This document shows positions 36,442 to 44,882 of a stretch of 63,880 bases of DNA, piece after piece. The stretch lies in NCBI GenBank assembly GCA_023415635.1, contig JAEZJV010000019.1, forward strand, positions 1 through 63,880, written 5' to 3'. The translations under genes and the position numbers were made by a program. The notes below the pieces were generated by a model that ran no database searches, had not been told where the DNA came from, and was given only the letters and a program-made list of their open reading frames with translations. Numbering within the stretch: the stretch's first letter is position 1; each line of letters opens with the position of its first letter. The DNA comes from Bacillota bacterium. Lineage in GTDB: Bacteria > Bacillota > Clostridia > Lachnospirales > Lachnospiraceae.

Positions 36442-37029
36442 ATGGGTAGGATATTTATTGTAATGGGCAAAAGTGCAACCGGGAAGGATACCATCTACAA
36501 AAAACTCCTGGAAGCTGAAGAGCTAAGGCTGAGAACAGCTGTCATGTACACGACCAGGCCCATCCGAAATTCGGAGCATAACGGAGTGGAGTATTTTTTT
36601 GTGGATGAGGAAGAGCTTCACAGGCTTCAGAAGGAGAATAAAATCATTGAGCAGCGTACCTATGAGACGATTTACGGTCCCTGGCATTATTTTACGGTAA
36701 ATGACGGACAGATCAATCTAGAGGAAGCCAATTACCTGATGATCGGGACCTTGGAAACCTATACTCAGATCAGGGATTATTTTGGAACTGAGAAGGTTGT
36801 TCCCCTCTACATTGAGGTAGAGGATGGAGTGCGATTAACCAGAGCCTTGAAGAGAGAGATGAAACAGGAAGAACCCAAATATGCTGAGATGTGTAGACGT
36901 TATCTTGCGGACGACGAGGACTTTTCAGAAGAAAATCTCAAAAAATGCGATATAACAAAAAGATTTCAGAACCTTGATATCAATATCTGCCTATATGAGA
37001 TTAAAGAGGCGATAAAAAAACTACTGTAA
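36442..37029 (+). CDS. Guanylate kinase-like protein
   Basis: A 195-residue nucleoside-monophosphate-kinase fold. The P-loop is GKSATGKDT, and MYTTRPIRNSEHNGVEYFFV matches the GMP-binding segment (TTRxxRxxExxGxxYxF) of guanylate kinase. The later lid and base-contact regions diverge, so it may be a second, specialised Gmk. In Bacillus this slot between yaaO and yaaR is occupied by thymidylate kinase (tmk). It starts 1 nt after the decarboxylase stop, so the two are coupled. Confidence 0.75.
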   Translation: MGRIFIVMGKSATGKDTIYKKLLEAEELRLRTAVMYTTRPIRNSEHNGVEYFFVDEEELHRLQKENKIIEQRTYETIYGPWHYFTVNDGQINLEEANYLMIGTLETYTQIRDYFGTEKVVPLYIEVEDGVRLTRALKREMKQEEPKYAEMCRRYLADDEDFSEENLKKCDITKRFQNLDINICLYEIKEAIKKLL

Positions 37030-37051
37030 AGAATGAACAATATATGATATA

Positions 37052-37183
37052 CTGCGTACATAAGCAAAGGTTTGAATGAGTAACTGCACAGGAAACAGTT
37101 TACTGTTTCAAATGTGCAGTTACTCATTCAAACCGCGCAACGCGAGCGAGTGAACGAAGATCACGAGCTGCTTATGTACGCAG
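37052..37183. repeat. Nested three-level palindromic element
   Basis: Three inverted repeats are nested: an outer 15 bp (CTGCGTACATAAGCA at 37052, complement at 37169), a middle 21 bp (37069-37089 with 37114-37134, perfect) and an inner GAAACAG/CTGTTTC (37092-37109) around TTTA. The right arm also holds one copy of a 24-bp direct repeat. The element fills the gap between the kinase and yaaR and contains no gene. It resembles a MITE or a REP-type structure more than a simple terminator. Confidence 0.8.
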
Positions 37184-37217
37184 AAAGCAGCGTGAGTGAA
37201 CGAAGATCACGAGCTGC
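37148..37217 (+). repeat. 24-bp direct repeat, two copies
   Basis: GAGTGAACGAAGATCACGAG plus CTGC occurs at 37148-37171 and again at 37194-37217, a period of 46 bp. The first copy is inside the nested palindrome and the second lies between it and yaaR, suggesting a partial duplication of the element's edge. Confidence 0.85.
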
Positions 37218-37242
37218 AACCCTTTCTTTTCGGAGGATCAGC

Positions 37243-37683
37243 ATGGATATTAAAGTGAACCAGATGCAGCCAATCAATCAGGTTGAGCAGAAAGCACCGG
37301 TGCCGGAGGCAGATGGTACTTTTAAGTTTAAGCTTATTTCGAATATAGAGGAGCAGGATTTACAAAATCGTTTGAATGCTATGCTCGGTGAGATCACTAC
37401 CTGGGGTAAGAAGATTGCCAAGCATATGGACGTAAAGGACATGAAGCACTACAGGGAGCTAATCAAGGAATTCATGAATGAAATCGTAAACCGCTCCCAT
37501 AAGTTCTCAAGAGAAAACTTCTTGGATAAAAAGGGCAGACACAGGGTTTATACCATGATTAAGCTGGTAGATAAGAACCTGGATGAGCTGGCTGCCGAAC
37601 TGATTAAGGATGAGAAGGATCATATCACTATCCTGAACAGAATAGATGAAATCAGGGGATTATTGCTCGATATATTGTCTTAA
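37243..37683 (+). CDS. yaaR: YaaR family protein (DUF327)
   Basis: A 146-residue, mostly helical cytoplasmic protein: MDIKVNQMQPINQVEQK, FKFKLISNIEEQDLQNRLNA, and SHKFSRENFLDKKGRHRVYT then LVDKNLDELA, matching YaaR. The function is unknown; the gene is conserved before holB in Firmicutes. ATG 37243 follows CGGAGG. The open frame extends upstream through the palindrome, but that sequence is repeat, not protein. Confidence 0.85.
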   Translation: MDIKVNQMQPINQVEQKAPVPEADGTFKFKLISNIEEQDLQNRLNAMLGEITTWGKKIAKHMDVKDMKHYRELIKEFMNEIVNRSHKFSRENFLDKKGRHRVYTMIKLVDKNLDELAAELIKDEKDHITILNRIDEIRGLLLDILS

Positions 37684-37731
37684 GGAGATATATTTATCAT
37701 TTCACAATAGTCTGTTAGAATGGAGAGATCT

Positions 37732-38727
37732 ATGCAAAGCTTTGGGCATATTATCGGTCATGAAAGTATTATACAGCATCTTCAGAACGCCATCAGCGCT
37801 CAGAAGATATCCCATGCCTATATCTTCTACGGTGAAGAGGGTATGGGCAAAAAGACGCTTGCGAATGCCTTTGCTAAGACACTGCAGTGCGCAGAGAACG
37901 GGATACGCTCCTGTGACCGCTGTAAATCCTGTATGCAGGCAGCTTCCGGCAATCACCCGGACATTATCCGGGTTACTCATGAGAAGCTCAGCATAGGCGT
38001 AGATGATATACGCCTTCAGATAAATGCTGATATTTTAGTGAAACCGTATGACAGCAGATACAAGATTTATATCATAGATGATGCGGATAAGTTGACGGAG
38101 CAGGCACAAAATGCATTACTAAAAACCATGGAGGAGCCTCCGGAATACGCCGTAATCCTCCTGCTGGTAAGCAATCTTACCTCGCTTCTTCCCACCATCC
38201 TGTCAAGATGTGTTCAGTTGAATCTGAAACCGGTAGATAAGACCGTCATTAAGGAATTTTTGATGGAACATCATCATATTCCCGATTATAAAGCGGAGAT
38301 GGCAGCAGCCTTTTCCAGCGGTAATGTGGGAAAAGCTATTAAATACGCTTCTTCAGAGGATTTTGAGAAGATGAAGGGTGATGTTCTCCATATTCTGAAG
38401 TATATTGATGAAATGGAGCTTTATGAAGTAATCTCAGGTTTAAAGGTACTTACTGCCAATAAGCCTGTCATCGTAGATTATATCGATCTGATGATGCTTT
38501 GGTATCGGGATGTCGTCATGTATAAGGCAACCTTAGATCCCAATCTTCTACTATACAAGGAAGAACTATCCTTCATTAAGCAACAGGCAAATACTCGAAG
38601 CTATGAAAATGTGGAAAATATTATAAGCGGAATGGAGAAGGCAAAGATAAGATTAAAAGCCAATGTTAACTTTGATATAGCCATCGAGCTTATGTTACTT
38701 ACAATAAAGGAGAATTGTAATGGTTAA
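37732..38727 (+). CDS. holB: DNA polymerase III delta prime subunit
   Basis: Clamp-loader subunit that helps open the beta clamp. The 331-residue product has FGHIIGHESIIQHLQNAI, a P-loop GEEGMGKKTLA, a zinc module (four Cys within residues ~52-68) and the SRC motif in ILSRCVQL. ATG 37732 has GGAGAG 5 nt upstream; ATG 37720 overlaps that site. Its end overlaps ricT by 8 nt. Confidence 0.92.
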   Translation: MQSFGHIIGHESIIQHLQNAISAQKISHAYIFYGEEGMGKKTLANAFAKTLQCAENGIRSCDRCKSCMQAASGNHPDIIRVTHEKLSIGVDDIRLQINADILVKPYDSRYKIYIIDDADKLTEQAQNALLKTMEEPPEYAVILLLVSNLTSLLPTILSRCVQLNLKPVDKTVIKEFLMEHHHIPDYKAEMAAAFSSGNVGKAIKYASSEDFEKMKGDVLHILKYIDEMELYEVISGLKVLTANKPVIVDYIDLMMLWYRDVVMYKATLDPNLLLYKEELSFIKQQANTRSYENVENIISGMEKAKIRLKANVNFDIAIELMLLTIKENCNG

Positions 38728-39634
38728 TGTAATAGGTGTAAGATTTCGAAGCGCGGGCAAGGTATACTTCTTTGACCCGGCAGGTTATGATATCAAGCAG
38801 GGGGACAATGTTATCGTTGAGACTGCAAGAGGCATTGAATACGGTCATGTCGTATTGGGGCCTAGAGACGTCACCGAGGATAAGATTATCCAACCGCTAA
38901 AGCCCGTCATCCGACAAGCCACCGAGGAGGACGATGCCATTGAGAAACGCAATAAGGAGAAGGAAAAGGAAGCCTTTTCAATTTGCCTTGAGAAAATTCA
39001 GAAGCATGGTCTTGAGATGAAGCTGATTGACTCGGAGTATACCTTTGATAACAATAAGGTATTATTTTATTTTACGGCAGATGGAAGAATTGACTTCCGT
39101 GAACTAGTAAAGGATCTGGCCTCCGTATTCAAAACACGAATTGAGCTTAGGCAGATTGGTGTCAGAGATGAGACAAAGATTGTAGGGGGTATCGGTATCT
39201 GTGGAAGACCGCTTTGTTGCCATACCCATCTTTCCGAATTTGCTCCGGTATCTATCAAGATGGCAAAGGAACAGAATCTATCCCTTAATCCGACGAAGAT
39301 TTCCGGTGTCTGCGGAAGACTGATGTGCTGCTTAAAGAATGAGGAAGAGGCTTATGAGGAGCTGAACAGCAAGCTTCCTAATGTAGGAGATTATGTAACA
39401 ACTAAAGATAACCTAAGAGGTGAGGTTCAGAGTGTCAGTGTATTGAAGCAGCTTGTTAAGGTAATCGTTACTCTGGAGAACGATGAGAAAGAGGTTCGTG
39501 AATACAAGGTTGAGGATCTCCGCTTTAAGCAAAGAAAACGTAAGGAGAGAACAGCTTCTTTTGAGGACGAAGAGCTGAGGGTTCTGGAGCTTTTGGAGAA
39601 GAAGGAAGGGAAATCCCTGCTGGATGATGAATAG
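38720..39634 (+). CDS. ricT: RicT (YaaT), PSP1-domain regulator of RNA processing
   Basis: In Bacillus RicT forms the RicA-RicF-RicT complex that carries Fe-S clusters and steers RNase Y, affecting sporulation, competence and biofilm. The 304-residue product has the PSP1 domain and two Cys-rich blocks, GIGICGRPLCC and SGVCGRLMCC, that supply cluster ligands. The C-terminus is charged. It is translationally coupled to holB and trmN6 by short overlaps. Confidence 0.93.
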   Translation: MVNVIGVRFRSAGKVYFFDPAGYDIKQGDNVIVETARGIEYGHVVLGPRDVTEDKIIQPLKPVIRQATEEDDAIEKRNKEKEKEAFSICLEKIQKHGLEMKLIDSEYTFDNNKVLFYFTADGRIDFRELVKDLASVFKTRIELRQIGVRDETKIVGGIGICGRPLCCHTHLSEFAPVSIKMAKEQNLSLNPTKISGVCGRLMCCLKNEEEAYEELNSKLPNVGDYVTTKDNLRGEVQSVSVLKQLVKVIVTLENDEKEVREYKVEDLRFKQRKRKERTASFEDEELRVLELLEKKEGKSLLDDE

Positions 39635-40382
39635 GAAGGATGAGAGGAAGGATTATCTTAAGCCCGGAGAACGGATAGATGATCTAAACCGTAATAATTA
39701 TAAAATAATACAAAATGTTGAGAAATTCTGTTTTGGCATGGACGCAGTACTTCTTTCCGGATTTACCAAGGTACTGCCCGGAGAGAAGGTGTTGGATCTT
39801 GGCACCGGAACGGGAATTATACCAATACTTTTAGAGGCAAAAACAGAAGGAAAGCATTTTACCGGTCTGGAAATCCAGGAGGAAAGTGCGGATATGGCAA
39901 GGCGCAGTGTTGCCATGAACGAACTGGATGATAAAATTGATATTGTCGCCGGAGATATCAAGGAAGCCTCTGCTCTTTTTGGACTGGCTTCCTTTGACGT
40001 TGTGACGAGTAATCCACCTTACATGAACCAAGGGCATGGTCTGGTTAATCCGGGGGATTCGAAAGCGATAGCACGTCATGAGCTTCTCTGCTCTCTGGAA
40101 GATGTACTTCGGGAAACAGCCAGGCTTCTGACGCCGGGAGGAAGATTTTATCTGGTTCACAGACCCTTTAGGCTGGTAGAAATCATGAATAAGCTGACTG
40201 CTCATAAGCTGGAGCCTAAGCGAATGAAGCTGGTTTATCCTTACATTAATAAGGAGCCGAATATGGTTTTGCTGGAATGTGTCAAGGGAGGCAAATCCAT
40301 GCTGAAGGTGGAAGCTCCTTTGATTGTATATAAGGAGCAGGGTGTTTATACGGATGAAATCTATGATATCTACGGTTACTAA
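39624..40382 (+). CDS. tRNA1(Val) (adenine37-N6)-methyltransferase family (YabB/TrmN6)
   Basis: A 252-residue SAM-dependent N6-adenine methyltransferase. FCFGMDAVLLSGF is the family N-terminal block, LDLGTGTGIIPILL binds SAM, and SNPPYMNQG is the catalytic NPPY motif. It corresponds to Bacillus yabB. It begins with two adjacent ATGs and overlaps ricT by 11 nt. Confidence 0.9.
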   Translation: MMNRKDERKDYLKPGERIDDLNRNNYKIIQNVEKFCFGMDAVLLSGFTKVLPGEKVLDLGTGTGIIPILLEAKTEGKHFTGLEIQEESADMARRSVAMNELDDKIDIVAGDIKEASALFGLASFDVVTSNPPYMNQGHGLVNPGDSKAIARHELLCSLEDVLRETARLLTPGGRFYLVHRPFRLVEIMNKLTAHKLEPKRMKLVYPYINKEPNMVLLECVKGGKSMLKVEAPLIVYKEQGVYTDEIYDIYGY

Positions 40383-40438
40383 CGAAAGGAAAGGATTACA
40401 TATCATTCCTTTGATTAATACCTGGAAAGGACGACGCT

Positions 40439-41287
40439 ATGTCCGGAACATTATATTTATGTGCTACGCCAATTGGAAATCTTGAGGATATTACCTTTCG
40501 TGTGATCAGGACATTAAAAGAGGTGGATCTGATTGCGGCTGAGGATACAAGGCACAGTATAAAACTGCTGAACCATTATGAGATTAAGACTCCGATGACC
40601 AGCTATCATGAATTTAATAAGGTAGAGAAGGCAAGGCTTCTTGTGGAGCGATTATTAGAGGGTACTAATATTGCCCTGATTACGGATGCAGGAACACCGG
40701 GTATCTCTGATCCCGGAGAAGAATTGGTTAAGCAGGCACTTGAGGCGGGGATCACAGTAACTTCTGCCCCCGGAGCCTGTGCGGCAATCAGTGCATTAAT
40801 TATGTCCGGATTACCGACAAGAAGATTTTGTTTTGAAGCATTTCTACCCTTCGATAAAAAGGAACGGCAGCAGATACTTCAAGAGCTGAAGGAGGATACA
40901 AGGACCATTATTCTATATGAAGCACCGCATAAGCTTTGTAAAACACTCCAGGAGCTTTACGAGGTACTGGGAGATCGTAAGCTATCCATTGTAAAGGAGC
41001 TGACGAAGCTGCATGAGACAATTTGGCAGACAACGTTAGCGGAAGCGGTAAAAACTTATCGGGAGCAGGAAGCGAAGGGTGAATTTGTCCTGGTGCTTCA
41101 AGGCAGGTCTGGTAGTGAACTGATAGCTGAAGAGCGGGAGCGATGGTGCGCTGTTGCTTTAGACGAACATATGCAATTCTATCTTAGCCAGGGGCTTAGT
41201 AAAAAGGATGCCATGAAGGCTGTCGCTAAGGACAGGGGTCTAAGCAAAAGGGACATTTACCAGATACTGATGAAAGAGGGAACATAA
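40439..41287 (+). CDS. rsmI: 16S rRNA (cytidine1402-2'-O)-methyltransferase
   Basis: A 282-residue SAM methyltransferase of the tetrapyrrole-methylase fold acting on the decoding centre. LYLCATPIGNLEDITFRV at the N-terminus, AAEDTRHSIKLLNHY and TDAGTPGISDPG are diagnostic, and LSKKDAMKAVAKDRGLSKRD is the C-terminal helical domain. The place after trmN6 matches yabC in Bacillus. Confidence 0.96.
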   Translation: MSGTLYLCATPIGNLEDITFRVIRTLKEVDLIAAEDTRHSIKLLNHYEIKTPMTSYHEFNKVEKARLLVERLLEGTNIALITDAGTPGISDPGEELVKQALEAGITVTSAPGACAAISALIMSGLPTRRFCFEAFLPFDKKERQQILQELKEDTRTIILYEAPHKLCKTLQELYEVLGDRKLSIVKELTKLHETIWQTTLAEAVKTYREQEAKGEFVLVLQGRSGSELIAEERERWCAVALDEHMQFYLSQGLSKKDAMKAVAKDRGLSKRDIYQILMKEGT

Positions 41288-41325
41288 GGAGAAGAAAGGG
41301 AACACTGTCTTTTGGAGGTGAAAGC

Positions 41326-42861
41326 ATGTTTCAGGAGCTATTTCGAACAAAAGAGAGAAAGGTAATGGGAGTAATTCTGGGCATGGTATTGATCATACTT
41401 GGGGGAAATATGATCAGAGGATTTTCGGACGGCAATCAACAGCTGACTAAAGCAGTGATAGCAGAAAACTACTTGCATGCAGGAAGCTACGAGGAGGCAG
41501 TAAAGGCTTATCAGGAAGCATTGTCCGAAAAGGGCAGAGATGAGGAGCTTTTATCCATAGGATTGGCAGACGCTTATGTCGGATTGAAGAAGTATGATGA
41601 GGCTTTGGAGGTCCTACACTCCTGTTACGAAAAAAAAGGTACGGTATTGCTTGAGGATAAGATTGAGGAGGTTACGTCTGCAAAGACGGACGAGGATTTT
41701 CTTCAGTCTATTTCTCGCGGAGATGTTTATTTTTCGAATCAGGAATATGAAAAAGCAATCGCGGTATATGAGGAGGCAAAGCAGATAAAGAGGAAGGATA
41801 TTCTTCCTTATCAGAAGATCATACAGGCTTATATCAAAGGAGAACAGTACGCGTTGGCCGAAAAAGAGGCAACGGAGGGTATTGAGGTTACCGGAAATGA
41901 TGAGCTTTATAAGCTACTGGCTTCCATAGAGAACTACCTGCTCAAGGATGAATATGACGAAATCATCTCACAGGCAAAAGAATATTTCTATCAGGAGAAT
42001 TACGAAGACGGTATTAACGCATACCGGGAGGCCATAAAGCTTCTGCCTGAGGAAACGGAAGGCTATCAAGATTTGGGACAGTATTATATTGATCAGAAGG
42101 ATTATGGAAGTGCAATTGCTTTGTTAAAGGAAGGAATTTCGCATAATAAGAATTCGAACCTAAAGGAGCTTCTTGATCAGGCGCAGGAGAAGCAGCAGGC
42201 AGAGGAAGAAAAGATCAGTATGCTGTCGGAGCTTCAGGAGGCACTGATTAAGAAGGATATCGCTACGATCCTTACGATTATCGACAGTGATTTTTATCAG
42301 ACCGAGATATTACAAGAGGTACCGGTATATTACAATATTGTTCATGAGGACGTGACCGGGAATGGAGACAGCCTGGTAATCTATAATGAGAAACTGCTGT
42401 ATAACGGTAATCTGAAAAACGGCATAAAGCAAGGATTGGGTATTTACCTGGCCCTTACCTCGAGCGATTTTGGACATAGCTATTATTATTATGAGGGGGA
42501 ATGGAGTAACGACATACCGGGAGGAAAAGGCAAAATCGTTGACACGGAGCTGAAGAAAAATACTACAGGAGAGGTTTACGAGTATATGACTGTGACGGAG
42601 GGAACCTTCTTCCATGCCTTGGAGGATGGGGCAATGAAAAAGAGCTTCTATGAGAACGGCAAAGAAATCAAATGGATCAAATATCGTGCCTCGATCGGTA
42701 TCCCTATGGCAATGAAAAGCACCGAGCAGGTACCAAGACCGACTCCTGCAAAAGAACCCTATGTAATCGGAGAGTTTTATAGTGGAGAAAAGAAAACGGG
42801 AGAAAGCTATGTAGCGGAGCCGGATACACTTTGGGGTGTAAAGCCCTTTATCAGAAAATAG
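41326..42861 (+). CDS. Membrane-anchored TPR protein with MORN-like C-terminus
   Basis: A 511-residue protein with a single N-terminal transmembrane helix (about 13-31) and then TPR repeats, e.g. YLHAGSYEEAVKAYQEAL, YFSNQEYEKAIAVYEEAK, YFYQENYEDGINAYREAIKL and YYIDQKDYGSAIALLKEG. The C-terminal part has YYYYEGEWSNDIPGGKGKI, a MORN-like repeat. With the short N-terminus inside, the bulk is probably extracytoplasmic. Partner and function are unknown. GGAGG precedes the start. Confidence 0.75.
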   Translation: MFQELFRTKERKVMGVILGMVLIILGGNMIRGFSDGNQQLTKAVIAENYLHAGSYEEAVKAYQEALSEKGRDEELLSIGLADAYVGLKKYDEALEVLHSCYEKKGTVLLEDKIEEVTSAKTDEDFLQSISRGDVYFSNQEYEKAIAVYEEAKQIKRKDILPYQKIIQAYIKGEQYALAEKEATEGIEVTGNDELYKLLASIENYLLKDEYDEIISQAKEYFYQENYEDGINAYREAIKLLPEETEGYQDLGQYYIDQKDYGSAIALLKEGISHNKNSNLKELLDQAQEKQQAEEEKISMLSELQEALIKKDIATILTIIDSDFYQTEILQEVPVYYNIVHEDVTGNGDSLVIYNEKLLYNGNLKNGIKQGLGIYLALTSSDFGHSYYYYEGEWSNDIPGGKGKIVDTELKKNTTGEVYEYMTVTEGTFFHALEDGAMKKSFYENGKEIKWIKYRASIGIPMAMKSTEQVPRPTPAKEPYVIGEFYSGEKKTGESYVAEPDTLWGVKPFIRK

Positions 42862-42876
42862 CTGCGAAGGCATAAA

Positions 42877-42910
42877 AGAGCCTGTCATGAGATGACAGGC
42901 CCTTTTCTTT
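42877..42910 (+). terminator. Terminator closing the decarboxylase-to-TPR cluster
   Basis: GCCTGTCAT pairs with ATGACAGGC around a 3-nt loop, followed by CCTTTTCTTTT. Confidence 0.9.
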
Positions 42911-43004
42911 TGTCATTTGATTTTACAGGAATAGCTTCAAATCAAATTATGAATATTTACATTGTTAATACGTTTGGCAAGAACGATGTTAGTCCGTATG
43001 TAAG

Positions 43005-43262
43005 CTATTCAATAATTCCTGCAAGCTTTGCCAGTTCTACTATCGTGTCTTTAGAAATTTTCTTTCCCTGATATTCCAGCAAATTATCCTTATTGCCGTT
43101 AAAAATATCGGTGGGTTCATACTTCTGAAGAATAATCTTTCCTTCATCAACAAAAATTTCCAATGGATCTCTTTCGCTTACATCCAATGTCCTTCTTAAC
43201 TCGATGGGAAGAGTGATTCTTCCGAGCTCATCAAGTCTCCTTACAATACCTGTACTTTTCAT
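43005..43262 (-). CDS. abrB: AbrB/SpoVT-type transition-state regulator
   Basis: An 85-residue DNA-binding protein with the swapped-hairpin AbrB domain in residues 1-50 (MKSTGIVRRLDELGRITLPI, then ELRRTLDVSERDPLEIFVDE) and a C-terminal multimerisation tail. In Bacillus AbrB represses post-exponential genes, and abrB lies at the end of the same yaaO-yabC cluster in opposite orientation, as here. GGAGG lies 8 nt before the start. Confidence 0.88.
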   Translation of the reverse strand: MKSTGIVRRLDELGRITLPIELRRTLDVSERDPLEIFVDEGKIILQKYEPTDIFNGNKDNLLEYQGKKISKDTIVELAKLAGIIE

Positions 43263-43366
43263 AGTAGGCCTCCTTTTTCAAGTGTATTGGGGAATAAAAT
43301 AGATTGCTTCAAAAAATGCACACAGATTCGCAGTCTGACTTTACATTATTTGTAATAGCATAAAAT

Positions 43367-43395
43367 AAGATATCATAGGATTTTTTTAAAGTCAA
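43367..43395 (-). promoter_or_regulatory. Promoter for abrB
   Basis: On the minus strand TTGACT (43390-43395) and TATCTT (43367-43372) are spaced by 17 nt, giving a leader of ~95 nt. The rest of the 339-nt divergent gap to spmA is AT-rich, with no other element I can support. Confidence 0.55.
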
Positions 43396-43601
43396 CTAAA
43401 ATAATTGTCAAAACATAGCACTATTTAAACAATAAATGTAAATCGGACATATATAATACTAAAAAACTCGAAAAAAACGAGGAATATATACCAAAAACAG
43501 GAATATAGTTATAATAAACAACAAAATACAAGTGTATAAATTCTATCAATTATGTAATTCGAAAACGATTTAGATGGAATAATATGTAAAGGAGATGCAA
43601 T

Positions 43602-44195
43602 ATGCTGAATTATCTGTGGGGTATCATGATTGTATTGGGAATTGTGGTTGGAGTTCTGAAGGGTGAAATCGGAGCGATCAGCAAAGCCACAATCAACTCT
43701 TCGAAGGAGGCCGTTGCGCTTTGTATCACTATGCTTGGAATTATGGCCATGTGGACCGGTTTAATGCAGGTGGCTAAAAAGTGCGGTCTGGTCGATTCCT
43801 TTACCAAAGTATTACGCCCCCTGCTCCGGTTTTTGTATCCTGACATCCCAGCAGGACATATTGCAAATGAGTACATAGCCTCCAACATGATAGCCAACAT
43901 TCTGGGTCTTGGCTGGGCTGCCACACCGATGGGCTTAATGGCTATGAAGGAGTTAAAGAAATTAAACAAGGATTCTCCGGTGGCAAGCTGTGATATGTGT
44001 ACCCTGCTGATTATCAATATCTCCTCTCTACAGCTGATCCCGGTGAATGTATTAGCATACCGAAGCCAATACGGTTCTGTAAATCCGGCGGAAATCCTCG
44101 GCTGCGGACTGGTGGCAACAATCTGCTCCACCTGTATGGGGCTTGCTTTCTCCGTCATAGCAAGAAAATTAAGTAATATAAATGGAAGACATTAG
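43602..44195 (+). CDS. spmA: Spore maturation protein A
   Basis: A 197-residue polytopic protein with four or five membrane helices containing the nucleoside-recognition (Gate) domain: GIMAMWTGLMQVAKKCGLVD, HIANEYIASNMIANILGLGW and CDMCTLLIINISSLQLIPVN. SpmA and SpmB are needed in Bacillus and Clostridium for spore core dehydration and heat resistance. AAAGGAGA precedes ATG 43602. Expression in the forespore is expected, but no sporulation sigma box was clear. Confidence 0.93.
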   Translation: MLNYLWGIMIVLGIVVGVLKGEIGAISKATINSSKEAVALCITMLGIMAMWTGLMQVAKKCGLVDSFTKVLRPLLRFLYPDIPAGHIANEYIASNMIANILGLGWAATPMGLMAMKELKKLNKDSPVASCDMCTLLIINISSLQLIPVNVLAYRSQYGSVNPAEILGCGLVATICSTCMGLAFSVIARKLSNINGRH

Positions 44196-44211
44196 GAAGG
44201 AGGGAGAATTT

Positions 44212-44739
44212 TTGAGGTTTTTAATCTATATTTCGGACTATATCATACCCTTTCTATTTTTTTATATTATCGGCCTTGGCCTGATTTCTAAGGTCAATAT
44301 TTTTGATGAATTTATTATTGGCGCCAAGGACGGGTTTAAGGTTGTCTTTGATATTTTACCCACCCTCATCGGTTTAATGGTTGCAATCGGCGTTTTACGC
44401 GCTTCTGGGGCACTAAATATACTGTCTGAAATCCTGAAGCCATTAACTGATTATATTCATTTTCCCTCTCAGCTGGTACCGGTGGTAATTATTAAGATGT
44501 TTTCCTCCTCTGCGGCAACCAGTCTTGTGCTGGATCTCTTCAAGGAATACGGGCCGGACTCCTATCTTGGCCGTCTCATCTCAGTCATCATGAGCAGTAC
44601 GGAGACCATCTTCTATACCTTGGCAGTCTATTTTATGGCAGCAGGAGTGAAAAAGACCCGGTATACTCTACTGGGCTGCCTGCTGGCAACCCTGACCGGA
44701 ATAATTGCCAGTACCATCATGACAAATCTTGTATTCTGA
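44212..44739 (+). CDS. spmB: Spore maturation protein B
   Basis: Partner of SpmA. The 175-residue membrane protein has GAKDGFKVVFDILPTLIGLM, VVIIKMFSSSAATSLVLDL and VIMSSTETIFYTLAVYFMAA, all conserved in SpmB. TTG 44212 is chosen because AAGGAGGG (44197-44204) lies 7 nt upstream; ATG 44182 would overlap spmA without a site. Confidence 0.93.
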   Translation: MRFLIYISDYIIPFLFFYIIGLGLISKVNIFDEFIIGAKDGFKVVFDILPTLIGLMVAIGVLRASGALNILSEILKPLTDYIHFPSQLVPVVIIKMFSSSAATSLVLDLFKEYGPDSYLGRLISVIMSSTETIFYTLAVYFMAAGVKKTRYTLLGCLLATLTGIIASTIMTNLVF

Positions 44740-44811
44740 AGGTTGACCCGAAGTACAATGATACGTTGTTTTACTATCCTTATTAACTGTGTTACCATCA
44801 GACTATAAAGT

Positions 44812-44833
44812 TATGTTAATTCTAAATAACATA
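44812..44833 (+). promoter_or_regulatory. Inverted repeat upstream of the HTH-FlhA gene
   Basis: TATGTTA-N8-TAACATA is a perfect 7-bp inverted repeat 50 nt before the start codon, adjacent to TATAAAAT (-10-like). It could be an autoregulatory operator of the HTH protein. Confidence 0.35.
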
Positions 44834-44882
44834 TACTATTATAAAATTACTAAGGTTAGGTGTATAAAGAACGGAGGATAAT

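Noticed and set aside
37114..37242. Upstream extension of the yaaR reading frame
   Set aside because: The open frame runs through the nested palindrome and the direct repeats; the strong ribosome site before ATG 37243 and the family N-terminus set the start.
38720..39634. Overlaps between holB, ricT and trmN6 as possible frameshift errors
   Set aside because: Each gene has intact family ends; short overlaps are normal translational coupling.
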